Shown: one piece after another, positions 34,028 through 46,466 of the stretch | How positions within the stretch are numbered: the first letter of the stretch is position 1 | Layout: every line of letters starts with the position of its first letter | Source: Sporodiniella umbellata | Lineage: Eukaryota > Mucoromycota > Mucoromycetes > Mucorales > Rhizopodaceae | DNA: 64,000 bases | NCBI GenBank assembly: GCA_025677835.1 | Contig: JAIXMR010000022.1 | Coordinates: 1-64,000, forward strand | Direction: 5' to 3' | Made by a program: the position numbers and the translations under genes | Notes under the pieces: model-generated | The model's database searches: none | The model's input: only the letters and a program-made list of their open reading frames with translations | What the model was told of the DNA's origin: nothing

Positions 34028-37000
34028 CAGGGTGTTGATCTCTGTTCGATAGATCCCTGGGCTTGAGCCATTCATCCGAGAACAAGTCCATGCTACACTA
34101 CAGCCCATGATGTATGCTCCAAACTCGTATGTTGTGGATGTGGCAGGTATGATGTCAGGTGCTACAGATATCAGTAAGTAAACATTCTCACTCGAGAAAC
34201 AAAGTGACTTATTTTCTCCAGATTCCACCAATGGTGTTCTCGTCGTTCGGGTGCATTCAGCCACTGGCCTCAAGGACAGTGATTTGTTTGGCACACTGGA
34301 TCCTTACATCACCTTCCACATAGGAGACAAGAAGAATGCAGAAGTAGGCCGTACCAAGGCTATCGAAGACAATCACAACCCCAAGTTTGATGAGACTCTC
34401 TTTATCTTATTGAACCACACTCAGGATGTCTTACTGTTGGACGTCAAAGATAAGAATGTAGGCCGTAGCGACACATCCATTGGTATCTGTAGTTTTGATC
34501 TTCGTAAGCTGGATGAGGCTGATAACGTGGTTGAAGGATTGTAAGGATTTCCTCTTTCTACTTTTGAGCTCATTTTTTTTTTTTTTTTCTAGATCCTTGC
34601 CGGTATTAAAGAAAGGCAAGACCTACGGTGAAGTCAAGGCCGATTTCCACTATTTCCCCATTAACCTACCAGACAAACAAGAAGATGGCACTCTCATTCC
34701 TCCTCAAGAATCCAGTAAGTACAGCCACAAAAAGAATGCCTATTCACTCCATCATCAGACAGTGGTGTTTTGCGCTTCACAGTACATGAATGCAAAGACC
34801 TTCATGGCAACAAATCAAGCGAAGTCAGCCCCTTTGCCGTGGTGAAAGTCAACGGACAAGAGAAGCTTAAAACTAGTGTCTATAAGCGAAATGCTAACCC
34901 TCGCTGGGACAAGTCTTTTGAGGTCTTTGTTACTGACAAAACAAAACTTGATCTGGATGTGGAAATTTTGGATAGCAACGTAGACAACCGTGTGTTGGGC
35001 CGTTGGTCTTCTGCGCTCGATAAGTTTGAAGAGGATTGCTTTATTGACTCGCAAGACTGGTGGGCGCTCAAAGACGGTACCGGCAAATTACACTTGAGTA
35101 TGCAATGGAAGCATGTCACCATGACAGGCTATACAGAGCAAATCACCGGCTACCGTCCACCGATTGGCGTCGTACGCGTGTTTATGGAAAGTGCAGAAGA
35201 TCTCAAGAATGTGGAGGCCATGACCGGTGGCAAATCGGATCCTTACGTGCGTGTTATGTCTGGAGTACAGAACCGAGGCCAGACTGAGCATATTGATGAT
35301 GATCTGTGCCCGGTTTGGAAGCAGGCTATTTACGTACCTGTACACTCCAAAGTGGAAGACCTTGTCTTGGAGGTTATGGATTACAACGACAACACCAAAG
35401 ACAAGAGTTTGGGAATCACCGATTTGCACTTGAAGGACCTGATCAGTGAAACAAAGACTGAGGACGGACAGTCCGTGTTTGAAGGTCTGGCACCCGTCTC
35501 AAGAAATGTGGATCTGATGAGTCTGGACCGTAAAAAGGGTCGTGGCACATTGCGCTACACTGCTTCGTTCTTCCCTACTCTGGCTTTGGCCAAGGAGCAA
35601 GATAACAAAGAAGAGGAGCTGCTGATTGAAGAAGAACACGGAAGCGACGTTTCTGAAGAGCCTGAGATCATTCATAAGCCAAAGGAATTGCCTCAGACTG
35701 ATCTACACGGTGAAATCATTCAATATAAGGAAGAGAAAATTAACCTCCCAGCCTACGAATCGGGTGTGCTTGTCGTAACCGTCAAATCGTTTACTTTGCC
35801 TGAGCCCACACGAGCCATTGTCGATCTTTGTCTGGACTCAAACGATCCCCAGTTCAACACCCTCGAACAAAAAGGCGCTTTTGTGAATATAAACGAAACA
35901 AGCACCTTCTTTGTGAAAGAGCTTGACTTTTCTAAACTGATCGTCCGTGTTCGAAAGGCCCGCGACGACGAAAAGGACGAAAAGGCTGTCTTGGGTCGTG
36001 CCACCTTAGATACACAAAGAATCGTACAGAATCTTATGGCTGACAAAGACAGTCAAGAGGTTTCCCTGTTGGATTGCTCTGGTGGCAAGGTTCACCTGAG
36101 CTTTGTCTATATTCCCACTATCCAGTTCAAACTCGATCCTAGTGAAAGCTTAGAGAATCAAGGTAATCTGACTGTAACCTTGGTCAAAGCATCCAATCTG
36201 GCCGCTGCTGATCGCAGTGGTACTAGCGATCCGTTTGTTCGCTTCTATCAGGAAGGACAGCGCATATTCAAGTCTCAAACCTACAAAAAGACACTCAACC
36301 CTGTTTTCAGTAAGGAAGAAACCTTCACAGCTGCTGTCGTCGACCGTACCACCTGTAGTTTGATAGCCAAAGTCTTTGATTGGGATCAGATCGGTAAAGA
36401 CACCCTTCTGGGTGAATGTGAGATCCCATTCACCAGCAACGAGATTGAAACTTTTACAACCTCTACCAAAGAATACCCGTTGGTTGATGGCTCTGGCAGC
36501 TTAACCTTAAGATTGACTTGGAGACCCGATCTTGTTGCTCGTAAACGTAGTGGTGGCTCTTTCTTCTCAGCCACCACGCGTGTCTTTACCCATAACCCAG
36601 GTAAAGAAGTAGCCCACGGTATCGGTGCAGGAACCAAAGTCTTGGGTGCTGGTGTGTCTGCAATAGGAAGTGGTATTCGTGGTATTGGAAGAATGGGAAC
36701 CAGTCAAAGCATTCGACAGGCTGACGATGCTTCCTCCATTGCCAGTCGCGAAAGTACCCAATCCAGTACTACCGCAACCCAACCTCGCTCGATAGGCGAT
36801 GAGACAGCCACAATCAAAGTACAACTGCTCGAAGCACGCCAGCTCAAGGCAATGGATCGTGGAGGTACGAGTGATCCTTACTGCCGTGTAAGAATCGGTA
36901 GCAAAGTAGTGCACAAGACGCGTCACATCAAAAAGACATTAACACCTCAGTGGAACGAAACCTTCACCGCTACCATCTCTCCCAAAAGGGAAGCCCTCGA

Positions 37001-37148
37001 TCTCAAGGTTAAAGATCATAACACTCTCAACGATGTTGATATCGGTGACTGTAGTCTCAAATTAGATCAACAACAACCTTTTGATGGCTGGTTGTCTTTG
37101 ATACCTGAAGGAACTGGTGAAATTCATGTCAAGGTTGATTTTCTTTAA
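32769..37148 (+). CDS. Tricalbin, ER-plasma membrane tether with SMP and C2 domains
   Basis: Extended-synaptotagmin-like protein that bridges ER and plasma membrane and moves lipids. Exons: 32769-33635, 33687-33989, 34053-34173, 34222-34540, 34593-34714 and 34759-37148, about 1,373 residues. After a polar N-terminus there is a hydrophobic hairpin (residues about 154-188, NAAVMMFAVTFSWFLTW then GGLMACLVIGAFLSTYY) that would insert in the ER. The SMP domain follows (ADWINHFMSRFWLIYEPVLS through FDINNIPGLEPFIREQV). Then several C2 domains: GVLVVRVHSATGLKDSD, GVLRFTVHECKDLHGNK, GVVRVFMESAEDLKNVEAMTGGKSDPYV, GNLTVTLVKASNLAAADRSGTSDPFV and a last one ATIKVQLLEARQLKAMDRGGTSDPYC. Asp residues of the Ca-binding loops are present in the last three. 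Codon use is noticeably more GC-ending than in neighbouring genes, suggesting strong expression. Confidence 0.95.
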
Positions 37149-37225
37149 ATTAAAATAGTCACAATCTTTAAATTTCTTTTTTTTTTTTTTTCGCTGTTTT
37201 TTTTTTTTTTTTTTTTTTTTTTGGC

Positions 37226-37930
37226 ATGTTTGTTCTTACTGAAATTGAAGACACTGTCAAGATTGTACCCAATGACTTTAAAAAGGACAATTTGGATGCA
37301 GTAGCTGATGTTTTGAATGAAAAATATGCGAATAGAGTAGTTCAAGAAGTTGGACATTGTATTTGTGTACATGATATTTTGGAAGCTTCAGAAGGAGTCA
37401 TTCTCTACCTAGACGGCTGCAGCTATGTGAAAGGTAGATCGTCTGAAGGCCAAACATAGACTTATAACATGTAGTTATTTTTCGGTTGGTGGTCTTTAGA
37501 CCTTTTGTAGGCGAGATTTTGGTGGGGAAAATCAAAAGCTGTTCGCCTGCTGGCGTTGTTGTCACCCTTGGTTTCTTTGATGATATTTTAATTCCTGGCC
37601 CAGCGCTCCAACCTGGCTCCAAATTGTAAGGACTTGAACACCTTCCTCTCCTCCTCCTCCTCCTCCCCTTTTTTTTTCTTAACAACAAAATGTATTAGTG
37701 ATCCTGCTGAACAAGTATGGGTTTGGAATTATGAAGGGGAAAAGATGTTTATGGATATTGAAGAGCCAATCAGAGTAAGAGTGTTGCGTGAGCAGTATAC
37801 AGATACTACACCCACTACCCACCCACAAGGAAAAGCTTCTGATGCTGATCTTGCCGCTAATTCGACAAAAATTCCTCCTTATTCTATCACAGTAAAGTTT
37901 GAAGAGAAAGTGCAAAAACAAAAAAGATAG
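37226..37930 (+). CDS. RPC25: RNA polymerase III subunit RPC25 (RPC8)
   Basis: Stalk subunit of RNA polymerase III, partner of RPC17, used in initiation. Exons: 37226-37433, 37475-37625 and 37699-37930, giving 196 residues, close to the usual length. It starts [21 protein letters not shown], a near-invariant RPC25 N-terminus, and continues [51 protein letters not shown], the shift from the RPB7-like N-terminal domain into the S1/OB domain. The end [19 protein letters not shown] is slightly shorter than in some fungi. It follows the tricalbin gene in the same direction with only 77 bases between, most of them poly-T. Confidence 0.95.
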
Positions 37931-38117
37931 CTAACACACACTCTTTAGTGTACAATACAAGAAGATGGCTTAGGATTGCTTTCTTGGTGGGGAAGCTAAA
38001 CGAAACCTGGAATACGGAGATTAATGTACATATATATAAAAAAAAAAAAAAAAAGGCTGTATACAGGCGTTTTATTACCCTTTGCTCGGTTTTTTCTTTC
38101 TTTTTTTTTTTTTTTTT

Positions 38118-39120
38118 TTAAGCTTGGTCCAAAAGAAAGTTGGTAGCCTTTGTCAAATCGTGTTGGTTTTTTTCCAATGCCTCTGTAGCCTGTGCTCTGG
38201 TAAAGCCCATGTTGTTTAGCTCTTCAATCAGGTGTTTAGGTGGAGAGGCAGGCACGGTTTGTGTTGAAGATACCGATACATCCAATGGTTTGGGCGGAAT
38301 AATAGGTGGTGTAGAGCCAGGCGCTGTGTTGCTTCGAATTTTCCAATGTCCGTCGCTTTTTATCTGACGGCTTTTGACAGTGGGCGAGTAAGGTACAAGT
38401 GTTGGCAATAAGGTATAAGTAGGCGTACTACGGCTTGTTGGTGTATCAAGTATCGATCGAAGGGCATTGAAATCAGCCTCTGGGCTATTCCATGGGTTGA
38501 TAATTGGAGAGTTCTGTTCGGAACCAAGCGGCTGTAGGGTTGTTAATGGTTACGATGGCTACTATGTATATACACATACTCTTTTAAACCTTTCTTGTGA
38601 GCGTGAATGAGTCATTATGTTTGGGTTTGCTGTCTGTATGTCGTCTGCTTTTAATATACGAATATCCGTATTCAAAAACCCTGGTGCAATCTTTTTAGCC
38701 GCTGCTTTCTTCAAATCTTCCTTTTCTTGTTCATATACTAGCTGTTTGGCCTTCAGGGTTTCCTCCTCCTCTTTGTTTCTCATACGACAGGCTTCGATTT
38801 GAGCAAGTACCTTTCTTTCTATGGAAAAGGGGTAGGCGATCTACTTGACAATAAGCATTAACGCGCTGATACACTAAGAAGAATGAGCATACTAATTGAC
38901 TAATGTCGCCAGGCATCGGTTGGAGTTCTTGATCAATGACAATCTACTAGTCATCTTTCTTTTTAGGAGGGTTTTTTATTGCATAGTAGGCGTACCTTTT
39001 TTGGTAGTTTGTATTGAGGTGATATCATCAGTGGCACCTTCTCTAGCATTGAGTATGTAGAACCTATTCACTCTGTTACATGTACGTTTTTGTAAGATCA
39101 TCATTACTTTGGTCAGTCAT
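38118..39120 (-). CDS. UMA-UBA protein, UBAP1-like ESCRT-I subunit
   Basis: Five exons read right to left: 39108-39120, 38996-39063, 38893-38943, 38580-38840 and 38118-38531, giving 268 residues. The N-terminus reads SSTYSMLEKVPLMISPQYKLPKK, which has the spacing of the UMA domain of human UBAP1 (a TFSYLDDVPF-type start followed by KFKTPAKV). It continues into PFSIERKVLAQIEACRMRNKEEEETLKAKQ, a charged coiled coil. The middle is Pro/Ser-rich. The C-terminus is a clear UBA domain (LIEELNNMGFTRAQATEALEKNQHDLTKATNFLLDQ). UMA domains bind the ESCRT-I core (VPS37/VPS28 side) and UBA binds ubiquitin, so I infer an ubiquitin-sorting ESCRT-I subunit functionally like UBAP1 or Mvb12. The first exon is 13 bases and exon 3 is 51; both are required for frame and both junctions are GT..AG. 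Confidence 0.72.
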
Positions 39121-39661
39121 GTCTTTCAAAGGGAGCTAAAACTTTTTTAGTCTTTTTTTTTTTTTTTGAAAAAAAAATGTACGGGCTCAAATCACGTGCC
39201 TTCATTTATGCAACAGCTTTGCTATACTTCAAAAGCAGGCAAGTGTTTGATTTTGTTCTACTGCAGACTCAACATCGCAGAGTTTTTCAAAAGAATTACC
39301 GTATCTGTACTTTACGTATATTTGATTGGCTTTAGGTTACAAAGCAACGATGAATTGAAAAAAAAAAAAAAAAAAAAAAAACGGCAAAATGAGCATTTAT
39401 TCACGGAAAAGAATAGGATGTCTTCTCAATACTTTACAGCTGCCTTTTTCCCACTTTACAAACCCGCTAAATGCATCTTTTAGATCACCACCGTTTGAAA
39501 AGTGTATATGAAATGAGTCAAAGGAAAAAAGATTCGTCCGCTGTTAAATCTCAGATAGCCCAGAAAAAAATTTATAAGCGATGAACAAAAGTAGGCCTTG
39601 ACAGAGTTTATCTCATTGGAATTCTTCCCTTTCCTTTTATTTTTATTTTTATTTTATTAGC
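39121..39661. other. Bidirectional promoter region
   Basis: Spacer between the UMA-UBA gene (minus) and HIS3 (plus). It contains poly-T at 39154-39167, a 23-base poly-A at 39358-39380 and T-rich repeats of the type ATTTTTATTTTT just before 39662. No protein gene is recognised. Confidence 0.5.
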
Positions 39662-40449
39662 ATGGAGCAACGTATAGCCAGCATAGCCAGAGATACCAAC
39701 GAAACAAAGATCCAGGTCAGTATCAATCTCGATGGCAAATCCAACCAAAGTATTGACATCAACACTGGAATTGGCTTTCTTGATCATGTATGTCTTGCAA
39801 TCACAAGGAAGAGGTGCTGAAATACTTTTTCTTTAGATGTTTCATGCGCTAGCTAAACACAGCGGGTGGTCTTTGACATTAGCGTGTCAAGGTGACCTTC
39901 ATATTGACGACCATCATACTGCCGAAGACTGTGGCATATCGTTAGGAATGGCTTTCAAGCAAGCTCTAGGCGCACCCAGGGGGATCCAACGTTTTGGATA
40001 TGCTTACTGCCCTTTGGATGAAGTAAAAGAAAAACACGACTACAATCAAAAAAAAAAAAAGCCTTCTTACATTAATGTGTAGGCACTCTCTCGTGCAGTA
40101 GTGGATATATCAGGGCGCCCTCATGCAGATATCAATTTAGACCTAAAGCGTGAAAAAGTAGGCGAGCTATCTACAGAAATGATCCCTCACGTACTGGAAT
40201 CTTTTGCAGGCTCTGCAGGCATTACTCTTCACGTGGACGTATTGAAAGGAAAAAACGATCATCACAAGTAAGTGAAATAGAACAAAAAGGACGCAACAAA
40301 CTAAAACAAAACCAAAAAAAATCTCCCCTCAAAAAAAAAAAAAAAAAAAAAGGGCGGAGGCTTCTTTTAAAGCTGTTGCGGTAGCCCTAAAGCAAGCGGT
40401 GAGTAGAACGGGTACAAATGATGTGCCATCTACAAAAGGTGTACTATAA
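39662..40449 (+). CDS. HIS3: Imidazoleglycerol-phosphate dehydratase
   Basis: Seventh-named step of histidine biosynthesis: dehydrates imidazole glycerol phosphate to imidazole acetol phosphate with two Mn ions. Exons: 39662-39787, 39837-40022, 40083-40267 and 40353-40449, giving 197 residues. Diagnostic features: [36 protein letters not shown], metal motif 1 [11 protein letters not shown], then [23 protein letters not shown], metal motif 2 [20 protein letters not shown], and the end [12 protein letters not shown]. Both histidine clusters are intact. Intron 3 (40268-40352) contains a long poly-A and ends in a run A...AG; the position of its AG was set by the invariant HHKAEA motif. Monofunctional as in other fungi. 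Confidence 0.97.
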
Positions 40450-40559
40450 TTCAAGGGCCGATGTTTTCTATCCATTTAAAACTCTCCTCGTTTTTTCTTT
40501 TTTTTTTAACTTTTTTTCAGTCGATATATAATTTTTTTTTTTTTTTTTTTTCATACTCT

Positions 40560-41865
40560 ATGCCGACCAAGTTGACAGAACAAGAAATAAAAAGTACGCC
40601 TTCAATACAGAAAAGAAGGCAAAGGAGCTTTACAGAGCGCGCGCTAGAGGTTGAATTTGGTTTGTGTGCTTGATAAAGAAAAAGCCTCTTTTTAAACTAT
40701 TTTTTTTTTTTTTTTGTTTCTACAGAAATATCAGGCACGCTGACACTATCTGCCATACTACTCTATTGCTTATTCCGTAGCCCTTTGGCTAGAAAATGTC
40801 TTTTCCCATCCTACGGGTATGAAAATCAATACGGTAAAGGATACGACGATATTTATTTTGTTGGCTATTGGGCTGTGACTTTCACCTGTTTACGCGCCTC
40901 AGCCATGAAGTTTGTCTTTTTGCCTCTTGGGAAATGGTGGGGAATGGAAAGCTTGAAAAGACAACGGTACGCAGAGCAAGGATGGATGCTGCTGTGCTAT
41001 AGTATATTCTGGACAGTGGGCATGTTAGTGATGTATAACGGACCACACTGGATGAATACAGCCCATTATTGGATCGACTATCCACACATCGTTATTTCTA
41101 AATCGATGAAGACATATTACTTGATGCAACTTGCATTCTGGGTGCATCAGATGTATACCATTCACGCTGAAAAAAGGCGAAAGGATCATGCTGCTATGGT
41201 TACGCATCACTGCATCACCATCGTCTTGATCGTTTCCAGTTATGCTACCAACTTTACAAGAATCGGAAATGCTGTGCTCTGCTGTATGGATCTATCCGAT
41301 ATTTTTCTTTCGGTAAGGCTTCTATCACCTTGTATGTGTTCTTACGGTACGTATATATTTAGCTTGCAAAGATTTTGAAATATATGGGATTTACAACAAT
41401 GTGTGATTTCGCTTTTGGATTATTCGCTGTTTCCTGGCCGATTACTCGTCATGTTTTATTTTCCGTCATCATTTGGGCTACAGCAGGTAGAAACAGAGGC
41501 TATATTGAACCTGTTGAGGGATACTGAAGATTCTATTCTTTTTTTTTTTTTTTTTTCTTGTAGTTGATCCACCCAAGTATCTGGACATGAAATGGGAGCC
41601 AGAGAAAGGAAAATACTTTACGCCCTTCACACAAAAAATTTATATTTCTTTATTTCTTGCACTCAATGTCATTATGGTCTACTGGTTTATGATGATTTTG
41701 AATGTCATTATCCGTGTTTTGCAGGGCAAGAACGCAGAAGATACCCGAAGTGACGAAGAAGATGAGGGTGAGGACGAGGCTGTAGAGTAAGTGAGCCCAA
41801 AAGCTTTATCTTCTACTAAACCATCTAACTCTAGGCTTGATAACGACAAGCTAAAAAAGATGTAA
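40560..41865 (+). CDS. Ceramide synthase (LAG1/LAC1 TLC-domain protein)
   Basis: ER enzyme that N-acylates sphingoid bases with fatty-acyl-CoA. Exons: 40560-40659, 40726-41312, 41363-41486, 41564-41786 and 41835-41865, giving 354 residues. After a polar N-terminus and a first membrane segment (GTLTLSAILLYCLF), the TLC domain contains YAEQGWMLLCYSIFWTVGM, the strongly conserved YYLMQLAFWVHQM, and the Lag1 motif: HHCITIVLIVSSYATNFTRIG then MDLSDIFLSLAKILKYMGF. The paired His in THHCIT and the Asp pair of the motif are the catalytic signature and are intact. The C-terminus is acidic (RSDEEDEGEDEAVELDNDKLKKM). I used the strong GTAAGT donor at 41787, which replaces an immediate stop by a 9-residue tail with KKM at the end; a retained intron would stop at 41790. 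Confidence 0.94.
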
Positions 41866-42010
41866 AACTGACCCAAACAAAAGCAAACAAAATTACGTAT
41901 CTCTCTGTATAAAAAAATTCACTTTATTATTCTGAATCTAAGGAGAAGAGATATTTAAGATCAGGTCACTTTTTGTAAACAAATACTGAAAAACCTTGTA
42001 TCGCTTTCGC

Positions 42011-42046
<36 letters not shown>

Positions 42047-44182
42047 ATTTTCTCCTATTTCTGAATGGTAGTAGATACGCTATGGCGTAACGCGAGCTTT
42101 TCGTTGGCGGCTGCAACCTTTTCAATTGGCGAGTTTTTTGAAGTTGAGCTAGTTTTGGGAATTAAGTAACACAAACGCCCTTTTTTTTTTTTTTTGAGTG
42201 GGGCAAACAGAAAAAAAAAAGTCGCATATTATGCTTGGAATGAAGGTTACTCCTCGAAACAAAACGCTGCAAAAACTTAACTTCCAAACGGAGTATAAAC
42301 CGTGCAGATAAAAATCCAGAGGATGGGATCTTGCCTTTTTGCGAAACAATAAACAAATAAGCTTCAACAACACAAATCTTCCAAAGCCGAAAGGGAAAAA
42401 ACAAGAAGCAACAGCAGACATGCAAACATATGTAAAACTTTAGAAGACCTTCGTACAATGAAAGTTGCCGATCATGCCAAGGATGGCTCAAACCCAGGAA
42501 CATGCAAAAACAAAAATAAGCAAAAGCAACTCTGATTGGAAAAAAGCGAAATGACAGTCAGCTTGAAGAGCCGCAGAGCATAACCTATTCATAGCAACAC
42601 AGCCTTGGCTATTTTTTTTTTTTTTTTTAAGATCTAAGCATAAACTTCTGTAGTTTGTATAAACATTGTCTTCAATAGTACGTGAGATGGGACAGGACTT
42701 GCTTTAATTTTATTGGATACTGTGCTTTTACTTGCCCCCATCTGCAAACATTACGCTTATCCTTACTTTAAGAGCCAAATAAGAAAAACCTGGCTGAGAT
42801 CAACAACTACAATTGTTTTAGTATTTTAGTCGTACAACAAAGCTGTAGTTCTCAGCTTTTTTTTTTTTTTTATGTCACAGTATATTCTTTAATCTCTACT
42901 GGTTTTTGACATTAACAAAAGAAAAACAGGTAACGAGTCAAATCTATTCCTAGAGAGCGCTCTTTTATTTTTTTTATTTTTTATTTCTAAATCAAAATCA
43001 CTTGTGTTTTTCTTAATTGTACTTCGAATTCTATGATCCGTTAATTCATTGTCAAATAAGAACATTTGTAAGTAGTGGCTTTTTGTTTGTTTTACAAGAA
43101 AAGGCTTTGTGTGACATTTTGCTAGTTGAGACCTGATCTGGAAGGAATACTCTTATTTTGTATAATTACCGTGTGCATATTCTTGTACAGTGAGAGTAGC
43201 TTTTAACGCTTTGAAAAAAATAAATAAAAACTAATAACGCTGTCAAGAAACCAAAGAAATTAAATCTACGAAACATTCCTAACGTTTTGCAAGAGAAAGA
43301 TGTCCATAGCCTTTTTTTTTTTTTTTTTTTGCTCTCAAACCAAAGTCTTATTATAACATTGACAAAATGCTTTTAAGACCCAATTTACTCCATACAGTGT
43401 CCCACCAGATGACTAAAAATGGGGTGCATCATCAGGACCGCTTTCTACCTGATCAAAACTGTGAAAATTAAGAATTTTCCTCAAAGGCACCATCCTCTTT
43501 GGGTTCTAAGCAGCGCAAATCAACGTTTTAACGCTCTGATCGTACTGTTATAGGGAAATAGTAGATGCTGAACACTCTTTTTCCGATTTTTATATACGGC
43601 TTCCCATGACTATTAAAAATTGCTTGCGTACGGCATTGAAGGTACGAGGTGGAACGCTAATACTAAACGGGAGGCCATCAAAAAAAAAAAAAAAGAAGTG
43701 AACGCTAGAACGAACTATAAGAAATAGTTTCAAAGCTCTTTTCGATAAATTTGTATACACTGTATGTATAGTTTCTAGAAAACGATCCCTGCTTTTGATG
43801 AGCTGATGGATCTTGTGTTACATCAAGTTTCTCACCATTGGTACCTTAAGAAGTGTGAGAATAAACACATTTGTCGTCTCCCGTCATTATGCCAGAAACC
43901 ACCAGACGCTGACATAAAGGACAAAAAGAATTGATTAGCAGCCCTTCTATCGGTTTGAGTTGACAAAAAGGGTATCCTACAGTATAAATAGGGGTGTGGA
44001 TCTGCTCTGATGTGAAGCCATTGGAACTGAGATTGAATTATGCAAATACTTTGACAGATACATCGGGCTTTTGTTAAGAAATTCAAGCTATTGTTCTTAT
44101 TTCGAAAACTTCTTGAATGTTTTCAGAACAGTAGTTGTACTCTTGTAGTTTGGCCTTGTATAGAAACCAAAAATATAGAGGC

Positions 44183-44217
<35 letters not shown>

Positions 44218-45113
44218 ATACTGCTTTATCGAAAAGCTTCTAAAAAAGCTGTTTCTCAAACCTAGAAAAGCCTGAGCTATATTCATAGATGGGCTTAGGT
44301 TTTACAGCTAATTATGTCTCTTTATTCTATCGATTCAAAACCATACTATTTATGGAATGGTTGACGTCGTCTTTTCAGTATGAAATTTTATTTGTGTGAT
44401 AAAAATAGGAGCAAAAGACTTGTTAATTAGATTGTTAGTACAAGAAAGGCCTCATTATTCCAAAGACAGTAGATCGGGGTATAATAAAATGTCTCCTGTA
44501 GGTTTGAAGAAGAAAAAAACGCGTACTTTACAAGGTGTCCTAGAAAGACCACGTAGATCATTTTATATTTAGACTTGCTTTTGTAACCTTCTATTATTTC
44601 TTGTAAAACAGACTCGTATTCATTTGACAACATTGTCTTTTGCCTTAAACCGTGTTTTTATGGCTTGATCAAAGACGACACAAGCCGATGTACAGCAGCA
44701 TGAGTACCAACGATTTTCTTTCTACTGTACACTATGGCACATACAAGTCTATTGTGAGAAGTCTGATGGTGTTACAAAAAAATATGCGCCTCTTGGCAAT
44801 AGTATCTCAAAGACTGATCAAAGCCTGAGGTAGCCTATCAAGTGAATCGAGGTCTTTTACTGACTTTGTTCGGCTTATATATTCAGAGCGTAGATACTGT
44901 AGTAGTTTAAGCTCTGTGTATACATCGCACAGATTTTGATATATGTAGTCAAAATAGGCTATCTTAAAAAGAAATACAAACGCCTATCCATAAAGACAAT
45001 TCGTGCAACATAGAATTCGCTTTTGTCATTAGAGCAAATTTCTTTTTTTTTTATAAACTGCAAATTCCACAATTGTCATGAAGCGCGACTACTCTCTTTT
45101 ATTATTTTCAACG

Positions 45114-45146
<33 letters not shown>

Positions 45147-45338
45147 GCCGTTTGAAAAAAGCCTCTATAAGCAAAAGAAGGAGAGAGAAAGAAAAAAAAA
45201 AAGAGAGAGAGAGAGAGGGGGGGGAGGGAAGGAGTACATATTTTATTTGAAATTTTTATTTTGATTTATATTGTATTTATTTTTATATTTTTATTTATTT
45301 TCCCTCTTTTTTTTTTTTTTTAATATTTAAAATAAAAA
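41866..45338. other. Gene desert of about 3.5 kb
   Basis: The longest stretch without a recognisable gene. It is AT-rich with many homopolymer tracts (poly-T 42012-42041, poly-A 44185-44214 and 45114-45144, GA-rich 45181-45230). Two minus-strand frames, 43832-44086 (includes SQTDRRAANQFFLSFMSASGGF in part) and 44427-44633 (starts MLSNEYESVLQEIIEGYKSK), look slightly more protein-like than chance but have no partners, splice structure or family I can name. I leave them uncalled. The right end is the promoter of the PP2C gene. Confidence 0.5.
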
Positions 45339-46466
45339 ATGGAATCTGCCACCAAAAATACAACAAAGCAAGCAGAAAAAGCACCTGGTTTTACATTAGG
45401 TGTTTCTGAGGATCGCAACAAACGCTGTCGTAGAACAATGGAAGATGCTCATACATTTGTTTTCAATTACATGGGTATTCCTCGACAAGGCTTCTTTGCT
45501 ATTTTCGACGGACATGCTGGAAAAGCGACAGCAGAATGGTGCGGGAGCAACTTTGACAAAGTAATTTTTCAAGAGAATATATATACACAAAAAAAAAAAA
45601 AAAAAAAAAAAAGAGGGAGAGGAACAATAGAAGACAAGATTTATCAATAGCTGATTCCTTTTGTAGGTCTTGGCTCGAGTCATTCAACAAAGCAAAGCTG
45701 AAGAAACCATCCCGGAAATTTTAAACAAAGCGTTTTTAACAGTCGACAACCAAGTAAATGAACGTGAAGGGAAATTTTCTGGTTGCACAGCTATTGTGGC
45801 CTTTGTCAAAGCAACAGAGAACAATAAGGTAAGAAAAACACACACGCCGATTCATCAATGGACCCCCTAAATCATTTTGTAATACATAGCGTATTTTATA
45901 TACTGGAAATGTAGGTGATGCGCGTGCTGTACTATGGTAATTACATAATAAAAAAAAAAAAAAAAAAAAAAACTATTACCAGTCCAAAAGAAAAGCAAAG
46001 GCCGACATCTCTTCTTATATAGTCGTCAAAAAAAAGCTGTTCGACTTTCTTATGACCACAAAGGATCTGATTCTCAAGAAGCAAAGCGAATCATGGATTT
46101 GGGAGGATTTATGATGAACAACCGTGTCAATGGGGTTTTGGCAGTAACGCGATCCTTAGGAGACAGTGTGATGAAAGAGTTTGTGGTTGGAAATCCCTTT
46201 ACTACCGAGACTGAACTTGGACCGAGCGACGAATTTTTGATTTTAGCTTGTGATGGGGTAAAGCCAACTGAACAGAAAACAGCAATCTCTAATCCTTCTC
46301 TTTCTAGTTATGGGACGTTTGTGAAGATCAAGACGCAGTTGACCTGATTCAAGATATAAAAGACCCACAAATCGCCAGCCAAAAACTATTAGATCATGCA
46401 CTTGCCAACTTTAGTACAGACAACCTCAGTGTGATGGTAATTCGGTTGGATACAAACAATGAATAG
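45339..46466 (+). CDS. PP2C-type Ser/Thr phosphatase
   Basis: Mg/Mn-dependent protein phosphatase of the PPM family. Exons: 45339-45560, 45667-45828, 45890-45936, 46023-46257 and 46308-46466, giving 274 residues, a minimal PP2C domain. Motifs in order: [16 protein letters not shown] (motif 1), [16 protein letters not shown] with the metal-binding Asp (motif 2), [49 protein letters not shown], the second metal site LILACDGLWDV, and [12 protein letters not shown] with the final metal-binding Asp. The size and simple layout are those of yeast Ptc1, which down-regulates stress MAP kinases, but I cannot assign the paralogue from sequence alone. Two introns contain A-runs above 20 bases, and the small third exon (47 bases) is needed for motif VGDARAVL. 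Confidence 0.93.

Noticed and set aside
35088..36926. Several long frames antisense to tricalbin
   Set aside because: They mirror the codon-biased tricalbin exon and show no family motifs.
42149..42503. Minus-strand frames with apparent membrane segments
   Set aside because: The hydrophobic stretches come from poly-T and poly-A runs and the two frames overlap each other without a start context or motif.
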